From Flavobacteriales bacterium CG18_big_fil_WC_8_21_14_2_50_32_9 (GTDB lineage: Bacteria; Bacteroidota; Bacteroidia; Flavobacteriales_E; Vicingaceae), in contig PCUH01000050.1 in the NCBI GenBank assembly GCA_002770955.1, positions 1-19,456 on the forward strand: a stretch of 19,456 nucleotides of DNA, written 5' to 3'. Made by a program: the position numbers and the translations under genes. Below the pieces are notes generated by a model, which worked only from the letters and a program-made list of their open reading frames with translations, was not told the DNA's origin and did no database searches. This document shows positions 1 through 8,977 of this stretch, in pieces; the first letter of the stretch is position 1, and the number at the start of each line of letters is the position of its first letter.

Positions 1-1957
1 CCGTGCTTAACACTTTAAAATCAGTCCTTCTATTTCGTTGATGTGCTTCTTCAATAGAAGGTTTGTCTTTTAATGAATTAATATATTTTTCATTCAACAA
101 TGTTCCATCAGGCATTTTCAAAGGTTCTTCTTCACCCATACCTTTAGCAACAATTCTTTCAGGATCAACCCCTTTTTCTTTCACTAAATAATCCACACAA
201 GATTGAGCTCTTTTTTGTGAAAGTGTCATATTGTTTTTATTACTACCTCTAAAATCCGTATGAGAACGTAATTGAATTACAATGGTTGGATTTTCTACCA
301 TTACGTTATATAAGAAATTTAACGAATCTTTTGAGTTAGGCAACAAATCCCATTTTGCAAATTCATATTCTATTAAAGGTAATTTTATAACTGTATTTAT
401 AACTGGTTGAAGGTTATATTCGTGATTAAAAGTTTTTGAAGCTTTAAGACCAACGGTAGTTTCTTTACCTTTTGCAATCAAATAATCTTTTTTTGTTACA
501 ACTAATGAATAAGATGTGTTAGGGTTAATGTAACGAGCACTTCCATTTTCTGCAAAAGTAAAGTTACCAGAAGCGTCAGAAGTAACTTCAGCACTACTTC
601 CATCCGTTCCAATTAATTTAATGGTTGCATTTGCTAACGGTTCAGAAGTTTCTAAATCTTTTACGATTCCATTAATTGCATATAACATTGGAGGAAGATA
701 AAATTCCCAAATATCATCTCCACCTTTACCACCTTCTCGGCTAGTAGTGAAAAAACCTCTATCCTTATCCTCTTCAAAAACAATTCCAAAATCATGAGCT
801 GAAGAATTCATTGGTGATTTTAAGTTTTCAACTTTTGCCCATTGATTTACGCCTTTGCTTTCTGCTTTAAACAAATCTAAACCACCCATTCCTGGATGAC
901 CGTTTGATGCAAAATATAACTCTCCATTAAATCTAATATAAGGAAACATTTCATCTCCAGAAGTATTGATTTCTGATCCTAAATTAACTGGCTCAGACCA
1001 TGTTTTTGCTTTTTTATCATAAGTAATGTACCACAAATCTTTGCCTCCCTGTCCGCCTGGCATATCAGAAGCAAATATTAATGTAGATTCATCATTTGTA
1101 ATTGCAGGATGACCAATAGCAAAAGTATCTGATGCAATTGGAATTAATTCTGCATCCCCCCAATTTTGACCAGATTTTTTTGCAGTAAAAATACTACATC
1201 CCATAATACCGTTTTTCTCAACACCACAGCGTGTAAAATAAATTTGATTTTTTTTCTCATTTAAAACCGAAGCTCCTTCTTCTGCAGGTGAATTAATAGT
1301 TTCATTTAAAGGAGTTGGCTCGCTCCATTTTCCCTTTTTATCTCTTTTTGTAGCATAAATATCAGAAAAATTCATTCCTGTAACATCTGAAATTGAAGCT
1401 CCAGCAGATCCTTGTCTTGTAGATGTAAAATATAATTCTTCACCTTTTTTATCGGCAAACACAGGAGAAAAATCATAATCTTCAGAATTAATTTGAGGCA
1501 TTGGTGTTACAATGATTCTTGTAGGCTCTTCCAACCATTTTTTTGCACTTTCGCAAGATTTAATACCTACATCAGCTCTTTTATCACCAGGTGCAGCAGC
1601 TTTATATTTACCATATTCAACTATTGCATCTTCATACCTACCTTCTGATTTATAAACATTTGCAATATATAAATAAGCCAATGGGTTATCATGTTTTGCT
1701 TTTATTGCTTTTTCGTACCAAACAGCAGCTTGTTTTCCATCATTTTTTAGTCGATAACATTCTCCTATTTGAAATAGGATCTCAGATTTTCTTTCGTTTT
1801 TACTTTCTTTAGTATAAGCTTTTTTATACATTTCTATTGCTTGGTAGTATTTATACCCACTAAAGGCAACATCTGCTTCGTTTTTATAGTCTTTTTGTGC
1901 GTTAGCAGAAAAGCCTATTACAGTAATCATAAGTAAAGTAGTTAATATTTTTCTCAT
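1..1957 (-). CDS. TPR / PD40 beta-propeller / OmpA-domain envelope protein (3' end cut by window edge)
   Basis: The reading frame opens with ATG at 1957 and runs without a stop to the left edge, giving 652 residues. Seen: a signal peptide (1-21, ending SANAQ), TPR-like helices at about 23-140, PD40/WD40-like blades at about 155-415 (for example GGQGGKDLWY and GMGGLDLF), a carboxypeptidase-regulatory-like beta domain at about 425-500, and an OmpA_C domain from about 525. The OmpA domain keeps the Asp (D568, in SHTD) and Arg (R583, in QKRA) that bind diaminopimelate in this family, and ends near the usual RNRRTDF signature, so only a few residues are missing. The domain order matches PorE of Porphyromonas gingivalis, a periplasmic type IX secretion protein. 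Many Bacteroidota paralogues share this layout, so a secretion role is only inferred. It probably acts in the periplasm or at the outer membrane, tied to peptidoglycan. Confidence 0.9.
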   Translation of the reverse strand, partial: MRKILTTLLMITVIGFSANAQKDYKNEADVAFSGYKYYQAIEMYKKAYTKESKNERKSEILFQIGECYRLKNDGKQAAVWYEKAIKAKHDNPLAYLYIANVYKSEGRYEDAIVEYGKYKAAAPGDKRADVGIKSCESAKKWLEEPTRIIVTPMPQINSEDYDFSPVFADKKGEELYFTSTRQGSAGASISDVTGMNFSDIYATKRDKKGKWSEPTPLNETINSPAEEGASVLNEKKNQIYFTRCGVEKNGIMGCSIFTAKKSGQNWGDAELIPIASDTFAIGHPAITNDESTLIFASDMPGGQGGKDLWYITYDKKAKTWSEPVNLGSEINTSGDEMFPYIRFNGELYFASNGHPGMGGLDLFKAESKGVNQWAKVENLKSPMNSSAHDFGIVFEEDKDRGFFTTSREGGKGGDDIWEFYLPPMLYAINGIVKDLETSEPLANATIKLIGTDGSSAEVTSDASGNFTFAENGSARYINPNTSYSLVVTKKDYLIAKGKETTVGLKASKTFNHEYNLQPVINTVIKLPLIEYEFAKWDLLPNSKDSLNFLYNVMVENPTIVIQLRSHTDFRGSNKNNMTLSQKRAQSCVDYLVKEKGVDPERIVAKGMGEEEPLKMPDGTLLNEKYINSLKDKPSIEEAHQRNRRTDFKVLST

Positions 1958-2033
1958 ATTTTTAATAATTTTATTCTTTTTAGAATTTTGGCTAAAATAA
2001 CTATTTATTCGACATAAATCAAAATAAGTTAGA

Positions 2034-2067
2034 CAAAAATAGGATATTTTTTTTATTTCCTAACAAA
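2034..2067 (-). promoter_or_regulatory. Candidate promoter of the TPR-PD40-OmpA gene
   Basis: On the minus strand, TTTG (2067-2064) is followed after 22 nt by TATTTTTG (2041-2034), an exact fit to the Bacteroidota -7 pattern TAnnTTTG. It lies about 77 nt before the ATG at 1957 and downstream of the glnN stop, so this gene can be transcribed separately from glnN. The call rests on motif matching in AT-rich DNA. Confidence 0.45.
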
Positions 2068-2095
2068 TCTTTAATTTATTTACTAATGATTACTT

Positions 2096-4276
2096 CTATT
2101 TAGTAAATAAAATCTCTCTTAATTTCGGTAAAGGCCAATAAGCATCATCAATCAACAGTTCTAGTTTATCAGCATTATATTTTATTTCATCAAAATAAGG
2201 TTTTATTTTATCACAATAGGCTAATGCTTTTTTTTCTGGGTCATCTATTTTGTTTGCTAACTTTCTTTCTTCTAGCATTTCATCTAACTTTTGCTTAATG
2301 ATAGATGTATGTAATGATAATGCTCTTAATATTTCCTCTTGAGGTTTTGCTAATGTTTTACTTTCACTACCGAAAACTTCTTTCATTCCTTTAATATTTT
2401 CTAATAAAACATTTTGGTATTTAAAAGCAGTAGGTAATATATGATTTCTTGCAATATCGCCAAGAGCTCTTGATTCTATTTGGAGTTTTAAAATATAATT
2501 TTCTAATTCTATTTCATAGCGTGCATCTAATTCAACTTCAGTAAAAACCTCTAGGTCAGCAAAAAGTTTTTTTGTTTTTTTATCGACCATTGTTTTAATA
2601 GCCCTTGGGGTGTCTTTTAGATTTGAAAGACCTCTTTTTTCAGCTTCTTTTACCCAAGCATCGCCATAGCCATTACCTTCAAATCTTATTTTTTTTGAAG
2701 ATTTTATTAGTTTTTGTAGTTCTTTTAAAATCGCTTCATCTTTTTTAACTCCTTTTTCAATAGCATCATCAACCACTATTTTAAACTCATTTAATTGTTT
2801 TGCGACTATAGCATTTAATGCTATCATTGCACTTGCACAGTTTGCTGATGAACCTACTGCACGAAATTCAAATTTGTTTCCTGTAAATGCAAAAGGTGAA
2901 GTTCTGTTTCTATCCGTGTTATCTAACAATATTTGCGGCAATTTACCTATACTCATTTTGAGTTCTGTTTTGTCTTCGGGTGTCATTTTGCCCGCTTTCA
3001 CATTCTCTTCCAAATTATCGAGCATTTGAGATAATTGAGAGCCAATAAAAACTGACATTATTGCTGGTGGTGCTTCATTTGCCCCTAACCTGTGGTCGTT
3101 ACCTGCGGTGGCTATGCTTGCTCTTAAAATATCAGCATTATCATTTATGGCTTTTATTGTATTAATAAAAAAGGTAAGGAATCGTAAATTAGTTTTTGGG
3201 TTTTTGCCTGGCGACAAAAGATTTACTCCTGTGTTTGTACTTAATGACCAATTGTTGTGCTTTCCTGATCCATTAACTGACTTGAATGGTTTTTCGTGAA
3301 AAAGAACTCTAAAATCATGTTTGCGAGCTATTTTCTCCATCAAATCCATCATCAATAAATTATGGTCATTTGCCAAGTTTGTTTCTTCAAACATGGGAGC
3401 ACATTCAAACTGGTTAGGAGCAACTTCATTGTGTCTTGTTGTAACTGGAATTCCCAACTTATGCGATTCAATTTCAAAATCTTTCATAAATGCCACAACT
3501 CGCTCACTAATAGACCCAAAATAATGATCATCTAATTGCTGTCCTTTTGCAGGATTATGACCAACTAATGCTCTACCAGTCATTATTATGTCTGGTCTGG
3601 CATTATACAAAGATTTATCAATTAAAAAATATTCTTGTTCCCAACCTAAATTTGCATTTACTTTTGAAATTTCTTTATCAAAATATTGACAAACACTAGT
3701 TGCCGCTTTGTCAATAGCATTTAGCGTTTTAAGTAAGGGCATTTTATAATCAAGTGCTTCTCCAGTATAAGCAATAAAAACAGTAGGAACACAAAGTGTT
3801 TGACCAATTATAAATGCTGGCGAAGTGGGATCCCATGCGGTATAACCTCTTGCTTCAAATGTATTACGTATTCCTCCATTTGGAAAACTTGATGCATCTG
3901 GTTCTTGTTGAATAAGATTATCTCCATCAAAGCGTTCAATAGCTCTTCCTCCGCTAATTGGTGTAAAAAAAGAATCATGTTTTTCAGCTGTCGCTCCTGT
4001 TAGCGGTTGAAACCAATGGGTATAATGGGTTACTTTTTTTGTCATAGCCCAATCTTTCATTGATGATGCTACTTGATTGGCAATACTTCTATCAATTCTT
4101 TTTCCATCATTAATAGATGCCATAACACTTTGGTATGCTTCTTTTGGCAAAAATTCACGCATTTTTTCTTGTGTAAAAACATTTGTTGCATAGAATTCAG
4201 AAATTTTATCCGATGGATAATCTATTTGTTTAGGTGTTCTTTTTAGAACATCATTTAAAGCATTAAAACGTAACAT
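2096..4276 (-). CDS. glnN: Type III glutamine synthetase (GSIII)
   Basis: This encodes a cytoplasmic, ATP-dependent enzyme that makes glutamine from glutamate and ammonia. The 726-residue length is typical of the GSIII class first described in Bacteroides fragilis and far longer than GSI or GSII (about 350-470). Seen: an N-terminal GSIII-specific region; the glutamate/metal motif GWEQEYFLID at 211-220; GSGKHNNWSLS at 336-346, containing the conserved His of the family; GNDHRLGANEAPPA at 392-405; the Arg-rich segment DRNRTSPFAFTGNKFEFRAV at 455-474; and a long helical C-terminal region. The ATG at 4276 is preceded by a good -7 box. Neighbours on both sides are envelope genes with their own signals, so it looks monocistronic. 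No nitrogen-regulatory gene lies beside it in the window. Confidence 0.97.
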   Translation of the reverse strand: MLRFNALNDVLKRTPKQIDYPSDKISEFYATNVFTQEKMREFLPKEAYQSVMASINDGKRIDRSIANQVASSMKDWAMTKKVTHYTHWFQPLTGATAEKHDSFFTPISGGRAIERFDGDNLIQQEPDASSFPNGGIRNTFEARGYTAWDPTSPAFIIGQTLCVPTVFIAYTGEALDYKMPLLKTLNAIDKAATSVCQYFDKEISKVNANLGWEQEYFLIDKSLYNARPDIIMTGRALVGHNPAKGQQLDDHYFGSISERVVAFMKDFEIESHKLGIPVTTRHNEVAPNQFECAPMFEETNLANDHNLLMMDLMEKIARKHDFRVLFHEKPFKSVNGSGKHNNWSLSTNTGVNLLSPGKNPKTNLRFLTFFINTIKAINDNADILRASIATAGNDHRLGANEAPPAIMSVFIGSQLSQMLDNLEENVKAGKMTPEDKTELKMSIGKLPQILLDNTDRNRTSPFAFTGNKFEFRAVGSSANCASAMIALNAIVAKQLNEFKIVVDDAIEKGVKKDEAILKELQKLIKSSKKIRFEGNGYGDAWVKEAEKRGLSNLKDTPRAIKTMVDKKTKKLFADLEVFTEVELDARYEIELENYILKLQIESRALGDIARNHILPTAFKYQNVLLENIKGMKEVFGSESKTLAKPQEEILRALSLHTSIIKQKLDEMLEERKLANKIDDPEKKALAYCDKIKPYFDEIKYNADKLELLIDDAYWPLPKLREILFTK

Positions 4277-4301
4277 AATTTATTTTTTAGTATTTTTTTG
4301 G

Positions 4302-4309
4302 CAAATGTA
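4302..4309 (-). promoter_or_regulatory. -7 promoter element of glnN
   Basis: TACATTTG on the minus strand fits TAnnTTTG exactly and lies 25 nt before the glnN ATG. No TTG-type -33 box was found at the expected distance; the DNA upstream is almost pure A/T apart from one short ACCC. This may reflect dependence on an activator, which is inference. Confidence 0.45.
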
Positions 4310-4426
4310 TAATTTATTTTAAGGGTAATTATATAATTTATATAAAATTATTAACAACACCCCATAAAATTATTAGGTTAAATTTTAAATTAATACTTTT
4401 TTTATGTTATGATTAAAAAATGGCAT

Positions 4427-4460
4427 AAAAAAATGCTGTCAATTATTAATTAACAGCATT
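4427..4460 (-). terminator. Rho-independent terminator after the 396-residue OmpA-domain gene
   Basis: On the minus strand AATGCTGT (4460-4453) pairs perfectly with ACAGCATT (4439-4432) across a 13-nt loop, followed at once by a run of seven T (4433-4427). It sits 24 nt past the stop at 4484 and ends that transcript before glnN. Confidence 0.8.
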
Positions 4461-4483
4461 AAACTTTCTTAAAACTTAACGAA

Positions 4484-5674
4484 TTAATCCAACCCAACTT
4501 CTTCAATAATTTCAACACGCATATTTTTCATAGGATCTTTAACATCAACTGGTTCTTCATCCGACTTCACCTCTCTATTCAATCTATCTGCTTTTATGCC
4601 TTTTGAAACAATATATTTATAAACAGCCCCAACTCTTTTTCCATCTAATTTATCGATTTCTTTTTCAGACTTATCTATATGACCTATTAATGAAATTTTT
4701 GCATTGGGATTAGCTTTTAAATAAGCTATTATTTCATCAATTTTTTTAACATTACCATCTATAGAATAAGATTTTGCTACAAAAATTATAGTTATGTCAT
4801 TTAAATCTGTAAGAGCTTTGACTTCCCCCTCAGCATCTTTAACACCTGACGGGCTTCCATCTGAGCCTATTATTTCAATTTTATTAGCAGCAGGGTTTTT
4901 ATCACTACTGAAATTTCTATTGACCACTTCTGCATTTTTCATAGCTGGGTCGCTATCACAATCACACTCATTTGGTGTTGAAGTTTCTATTACAGAAACA
5001 TTGTCAACAAAATAATAAGCATCAGGTAATTGGGGATTTGTAAACCCTCTTGGTCTTTTAACTTTTCCTAATTGAAGTTTTTCATCAGGAGTAAAATTCC
5101 CAATTGTTAAAAATTCTTCTCCACCACTTGCTTTATAAACTCCACAAATAGGTGTCCAATAATATTGTTGTTCATAAGTTGTAAGTTTTTTACTTACAAT
5201 TTGACTTTCTACTTTTAACACATCTGTATTGTTTGCAGAAATTGCATTTTTGGTAATTGCAGCACCTATATAATTAGTAGCGAATTTGGATAAATCTGCT
5301 AAGCTTACATGAAAAGTAATGCAATATGTTTTTCCCGCTTCAAGTTGTTGAGATAGCTGTACCTGTAAATAACTCCTTGGTTCTTTGTTTTTATAACTGT
5401 ATGCTAAGAAACCGGCATAGTTATCACCAGCCATTGGTTTTTCTTCTCCGTAAGCATTTTCAGGAGTTGTTACTAATCCATTTTTGGTGCTTTTAGTATA
5501 TAAGTCAGCTTTTGCTAGTGTTGGAGAAATCCATGGCTTTGCTAATTCAATTTGACCTTCTTCTTTTACTTTTTTTTCTAGCTCCTGAAAAGTGGAATTT
5601 GGGACTAAATTTTCTTGTGCTAGTACAAAAAAAGACATTACTAATAATGGTAAAATACTATATAATTTTTTCAT
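4484..5674 (-). CDS. OmpA-domain envelope protein with N-terminal beta-rich region
   Basis: The 396-residue protein starts with a signal peptide (1-19/20, ending FFVLAQ). Residues about 22-230 form a beta-rich region resembling the jelly-roll/discoidin-type domains seen before OmpA modules in Bacteroidota. It contains paired cysteines (C118, C177) and then a short CDCDSD linker at 237-242. Residues about 290-392 form an OmpA_C-like domain: GHIDKS holds the expected Asp (D334), GKRV the expected Arg (R347), and NMRVEII replaces the usual NRRV end. Both residues that contact peptidoglycan diaminopimelate are therefore kept, although the rest is diverged. Likely role: an outer-membrane-associated or periplasmic protein anchored to the cell wall. 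The ligand of the N-terminal domain is unknown. It has its own terminator. Confidence 0.85.
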   Translation of the reverse strand: MKKLYSILPLLVMSFFVLAQENLVPNSTFQELEKKVKEEGQIELAKPWISPTLAKADLYTKSTKNGLVTTPENAYGEEKPMAGDNYAGFLAYSYKNKEPRSYLQVQLSQQLEAGKTYCITFHVSLADLSKFATNYIGAAITKNAISANNTDVLKVESQIVSKKLTTYEQQYYWTPICGVYKASGGEEFLTIGNFTPDEKLQLGKVKRPRGFTNPQLPDAYYFVDNVSVIETSTPNECDCDSDPAMKNAEVVNRNFSSDKNPAANKIEIIGSDGSPSGVKDAEGEVKALTDLNDITIIFVAKSYSIDGNVKKIDEIIAYLKANPNAKISLIGHIDKSEKEIDKLDGKRVGAVYKYIVSKGIKADRLNREVKSDEEPVDVKDPMKNMRVEIIEEVGLD

Positions 5675-5774
5675 GATAAATTGTTTTAATTTAATTTAAA
5701 TACTCAAAATTTGTTCCGAAATTAATAATTTACATTTATTTAACCCAGAAAATTCATAAATTTTCTATGATATA

Positions 5775-5920
5775 AGTAATACCAACAAATTTATTTATTT
5801 TCATTTGCCCAAATTTGGGTATTACTATTCCGATAATTATCGGAAAGGATTAACCGCTTTGCATCCCACTGCCCTTTGCACATTCATATAATTCCCTTCG
5901 CTTTTGCATGAAAAAAGCGA
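5775..5920. repeat. Composite intergenic repeat: nested hairpin, perfect palindrome and CTTTGCA iterations
   Basis: This lies inside the 311-nt gap between two envelope genes. Arms AGTAATACC (5775-5783) and GGTATTACT (5818-5826) enclose a second pair, CAAATTT (5786-5792) and AAATTTG (5811-5817), so a 9+7 bp stem can form. It is followed by an 18-nt perfect palindrome (5828-5845, core CCGATAATTATCGG). Then come three copies of CTTTGCA or CTTTTGCA (5857, 5874, 5901), the last inside a hairpin TCGCTTTT/AAAAGCGA (5898-5905 and 5913-5920). The stretch is more GC-rich than nearby spacers and has no open frame worth calling. It looks like a dispersed non-coding repeat of this lineage rather than a gene. 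A promoter for the 396-residue gene could overlap it (TAAATTTG, 5793-5786 on the minus strand), but the -33 spacing is poor. Confidence 0.6.
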
Positions 5921-5940
5921 GTTAAAACAAAAGTAATAAA

Positions 5941-5968
5941 AAAAAGCCACCCGAAGGTGGCCTTTTTC
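5941..5968 (-). terminator. Rho-independent terminator with UUCG tetraloop
   Basis: On the minus strand GCCACC (5961-5956) and GGTGGC (5951-5946) pair perfectly around a TTCG loop (the stable C(UUCG)G form), followed by a long T run. It lies 25 nt past the stop of the 943-residue gene. A shorter T run on the other strand could let it work in both directions, but no plus-strand gene ends here. Confidence 0.88.
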
Positions 5969-5985
5969 TTGCTTCATTAAAAGGA

Positions 5986-8817
5986 TTAATTCACACTTCT
6001 TCCGTAAAAATTAACCTTTATAAGTTCTTCTAATAACATTCTTTTACCATTGTAAAATGGAGTTATCCAAGCATCTTTTTGTCCTGATTTGATTATTTTT
6101 TTTCTTAAACTTTCGGCTTCGCTTAGTGTATTAAAGCTACCTTGTGTAAAACGAGTAATTCCATCAGGATAATCAACAATTTTTGGTTCTCCATATTGTT
6201 TTAAATGGTTCCATTTATAATTTTTAGGAAAACGGTAGGCTGCAATTTGAACTTTAAATTCAAGTCCATTTGCACAAGAATTTCCTCCTGTTCTAATCAA
6301 TTTATTATACACAGAAGTATCATTCAAATCTTTACCTATAAATTCTGAAAAGTCTATGAAAAAATCATTAGCACAAGGATCATTTTGATATTCTTCGAGT
6401 GTTTTTCGTTGACCAAAAACAAAAACAGTTACAAAAGCTTCTTCTGATGCTTTTTCTTTTTCTGCCAGCATTTTTCTGAAGTTTTCGGCTTCTTCAAGTG
6501 TATTAAACGGGCCAAAGGTATATCTTGTTAACCCATCGGGATATGTTTTTGCAGTAATTTTTCCATATTTTTCTAGGTAACTTAATTTAAAATCTTCTTT
6601 ATTTTCAACTGCTCCAATTTCAACCTTAAATGTTAATCCTGTAATCGTTTTTTCTGCAGCATCAACTAAAGTTGTATCATCTAAAATAACCTCTCCATTT
6701 TCGGCTAAGTTTTTTGCTTTATTTTCTAATTCAATTTTTCTTTTAAAGTTATTTATTGAATCTGTTTTGGTAACTTCTTCATGCATAGAAATTTGTTGTT
6801 CATAATTAACTCTTGACAAATCTTCTTTATAATATTGTTTAATGGTATTTTCCTCTCCATTATTATCAATTTTTATGTTGAATTCTGAAATTGTTGGGTC
6901 GTGCTGTATTAATTTTTGTCTAAAAATTTCTGCTTCTAACAATGTTTTGAAAGGACCTAAAATAATGTTTTCAGTTCCTTGTTTCGTTGTTGATTTTTCG
7001 GCAACTCCATCAATTTCTTTTATGTTTTCAATGTTATTAGGTTCTATATAAAAAGAAACTCCGTCTGTTTGTATGTCTCCTTTTTCTTTTATAACTTTAT
7101 TGTACATTTTTTCTCTATAACCATCATCAGTACTTTCAAATTTATATTTTTCTATTTGAGTATCTATTTTTCCTTGTAATTTATCTAAAGTATCAGCAAC
7201 AGAAATTCCTTCTATATTCTCTTTTGAATATAATTTAAAATCATGCTCAACCTGCACATAAGTTTCTAAAGACTCTATATCTAAATAATCAATTTTGGTA
7301 TCATAACCTTCAACTTCTATTGCAATTTTATATCTATTACCAGGAGTTAGAGCTAACATATATTTTCCTGATGTTGAATTAGATTTAAATTTACCTTCTA
7401 ACTCGCCAGTTTTATCGTTTGTTACTGTTATGTCAGCTTCCACAGGTTTTCCATCTGCTTCAGTTATACCAACAACTAATGCTAAAATAGGTCTTTTTCC
7501 TAAATGACCAGGAGTAACTGTATAAATATTATGTGCAGCATTTTTACTTCTTCCTGCGGAGGAATAATATCCTGTTTTTGCATCCGCTGACAACACATAA
7601 AATCTATCATCATCAATCGTGTTTATTGGATGCCCTACACTTTCTGGCGTATCCCAACCTGATTCTGACAAATAGGTATAAAAAATATCATACCCACCCA
7701 TGCTTGTATGCCCTTTGGAGCTGAAATACATTGTCTTCCTATCTGGATGTATGAATGGGGCATCTTCATCATGCTTTGTGTTGATAGTTGCTCCTAAATT
7801 TTTTATATCTCCCCACGATCCATCAGGCATAAGTGAAGCTGAATACAAATCTCTTCCTCCAAATCCACCTGCTCTGTTACTTGAAAAATAAAGAATTTTT
7901 CCATCACTTGTCAAAGAAACACTTCCTTCCCATGCCTCTGTATTAACTAGCCCTTTTAATTTCTCTGGTTTTGACCAAATATCGCCAACTAATTTTGACA
8001 CATAAATGTCTCCATTATCTTTTTGCGATTGCTTATAAACAAATAATTGCTGTCCATCTACTGAAAGAGCAACTGCCGCATCATGACCAGAGGTGTTGAT
8101 GTTTTCGCCAATACTTTCTGGTTCTAACCAATTATCTCCAAGTTTATAAGAAATCATAATATCTTCATAATACTGACCATATTTATCTGGTTTTCCTGTT
8201 GGACCTTGTAAACCGCCTTTGCTTCTGTTTCCTCTGTACGTATAAATCAACATTGATTCATCAGGTGTTATCACAGGCACATATTCAGAATAAATTGTAT
8301 TGATTGGACTACCTATATCATTAATGGTAATTTTGAGACTATCGTTTGTGAAAATTTTAGCATTTTCACAATAAAATATATTTTGTTCTGCAATACTTCT
8401 ATCTTTAGGGTCTAAATCATCCGCTTGCAAATAAATTCGATACGAATCTATTGCTTTATCAAATTGATGATTTACTGCATAAGCTCTTGCTAAATAACTA
8501 TTCACTAAATTAAATTCAGGATTCATCTCCTTAACTTCTTTTAATTTAGTTATTGAAATTGCTTTTTTATCTTTAAAATAAGTATAACAAATACCTACCA
8601 TCAATTTAAAATATGGGTCAGTAGGTTTATTGGCTTCCAATTTCTCGAAAAGCTCTGTTGCTTGTGGTATGTTTTGAAAATCGCCTTCTTCAAAATAAAG
8701 CTCAGCTTTTTCAATAATTTGTTTTTCTTCTTTGGAGGACAGCTTTTCTTGTGCAAAAGCAGATTGAATGAATGAAAAAAATAAAATTATATAACCTATT
8801 TTTTTTAAAATAATCAT
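5986..8817 (-). CDS. TPR / PD40 beta-propeller protein with three C-terminal SPOR-like repeats
   Basis: The 943-residue protein has a signal peptide (1-22, ending SAFAQ), TPR-like helices (about 30-150), PD40 beta-propeller blades (about 180-430, with motifs such as GGFGGRDLY and SMGGYDIF) and a carboxypeptidase-regulatory/PEGA-like beta domain (443-530). The C-terminus carries three related modules at about 585-665, 726-805 and 850-930. The last two share FKVEIGA/FKVQIAA, YPDGxTR and the block GPFNTLEEAENFRKML / GSFNTLSEAESLRKKI, the pattern of SPOR domains that bind denuded glycan strands. The first is diverged but keeps GPFKTLLEAEIFRQKL. The first half is paralogous to the protein at 1-1957, but the OmpA module is absent. 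It is probably a periplasmic or outer-membrane-associated scaffold tied to the cell wall; its specific function is unknown. Confidence 0.88.
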   Translation of the reverse strand: MIILKKIGYIILFFSFIQSAFAQEKLSSKEEKQIIEKAELYFEEGDFQNIPQATELFEKLEANKPTDPYFKLMVGICYTYFKDKKAISITKLKEVKEMNPEFNLVNSYLARAYAVNHQFDKAIDSYRIYLQADDLDPKDRSIAEQNIFYCENAKIFTNDSLKITINDIGSPINTIYSEYVPVITPDESMLIYTYRGNRSKGGLQGPTGKPDKYGQYYEDIMISYKLGDNWLEPESIGENINTSGHDAAVALSVDGQQLFVYKQSQKDNGDIYVSKLVGDIWSKPEKLKGLVNTEAWEGSVSLTSDGKILYFSSNRAGGFGGRDLYSASLMPDGSWGDIKNLGATINTKHDEDAPFIHPDRKTMYFSSKGHTSMGGYDIFYTYLSESGWDTPESVGHPINTIDDDRFYVLSADAKTGYYSSAGRSKNAAHNIYTVTPGHLGKRPILALVVGITEADGKPVEADITVTNDKTGELEGKFKSNSTSGKYMLALTPGNRYKIAIEVEGYDTKIDYLDIESLETYVQVEHDFKLYSKENIEGISVADTLDKLQGKIDTQIEKYKFESTDDGYREKMYNKVIKEKGDIQTDGVSFYIEPNNIENIKEIDGVAEKSTTKQGTENIILGPFKTLLEAEIFRQKLIQHDPTISEFNIKIDNNGEENTIKQYYKEDLSRVNYEQQISMHEEVTKTDSINNFKRKIELENKAKNLAENGEVILDDTTLVDAAEKTITGLTFKVEIGAVENKEDFKLSYLEKYGKITAKTYPDGLTRYTFGPFNTLEEAENFRKMLAEKEKASEEAFVTVFVFGQRKTLEEYQNDPCANDFFIDFSEFIGKDLNDTSVYNKLIRTGGNSCANGLEFKVQIAAYRFPKNYKWNHLKQYGEPKIVDYPDGITRFTQGSFNTLSEAESLRKKIIKSGQKDAWITPFYNGKRMLLEELIKVNFYGRSVN

Positions 8818-8977
8818 GAGTTCAAAAAATTATCATTTATCATTTGCTAAAATATACTATATTAGAACATTAAGTTATTGACATTTGTTTCAGTTATTAA
8901 CGTACTTATTAACAATAAAAAGTATTTTGTTAACACTTAAAAATTACACTTAAATGGTTGTAATTTTACAACAAATT

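Noticed and set aside
1591..1812. Plus-strand frame of 73 codons inside the first envelope gene
   Set aside because: Leu/Tyr/His-rich shadow of the TPR-coding region on the other strand, with no family resemblance.
2076..2110. Perfect 10-bp A/T-rich inverted repeat (TTATTTACTA/TAGTAAATAA) overlapping the glnN stop codon
   Set aside because: The loop is 15 nt, the stem has almost no G/C and no T run follows on the minus strand, so it does not look like an intrinsic terminator; it may be chance in AT-rich DNA.
5786..5813. TTTG-N16-TAAATTTG on the minus strand as a promoter for the 396-residue OmpA-domain gene
   Set aside because: The spacer is shorter than the usual 17-23 nt and both boxes are arms of the inverted repeat; kept only as a remark in the repeat entry.
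8849..8856. TATATTTT on the minus strand as a -7 box for the 943-residue protein
   Set aside because: It lacks the final G of TAnnTTTG and has no TTG at the right distance; AT-rich DNA gives such matches by chance.
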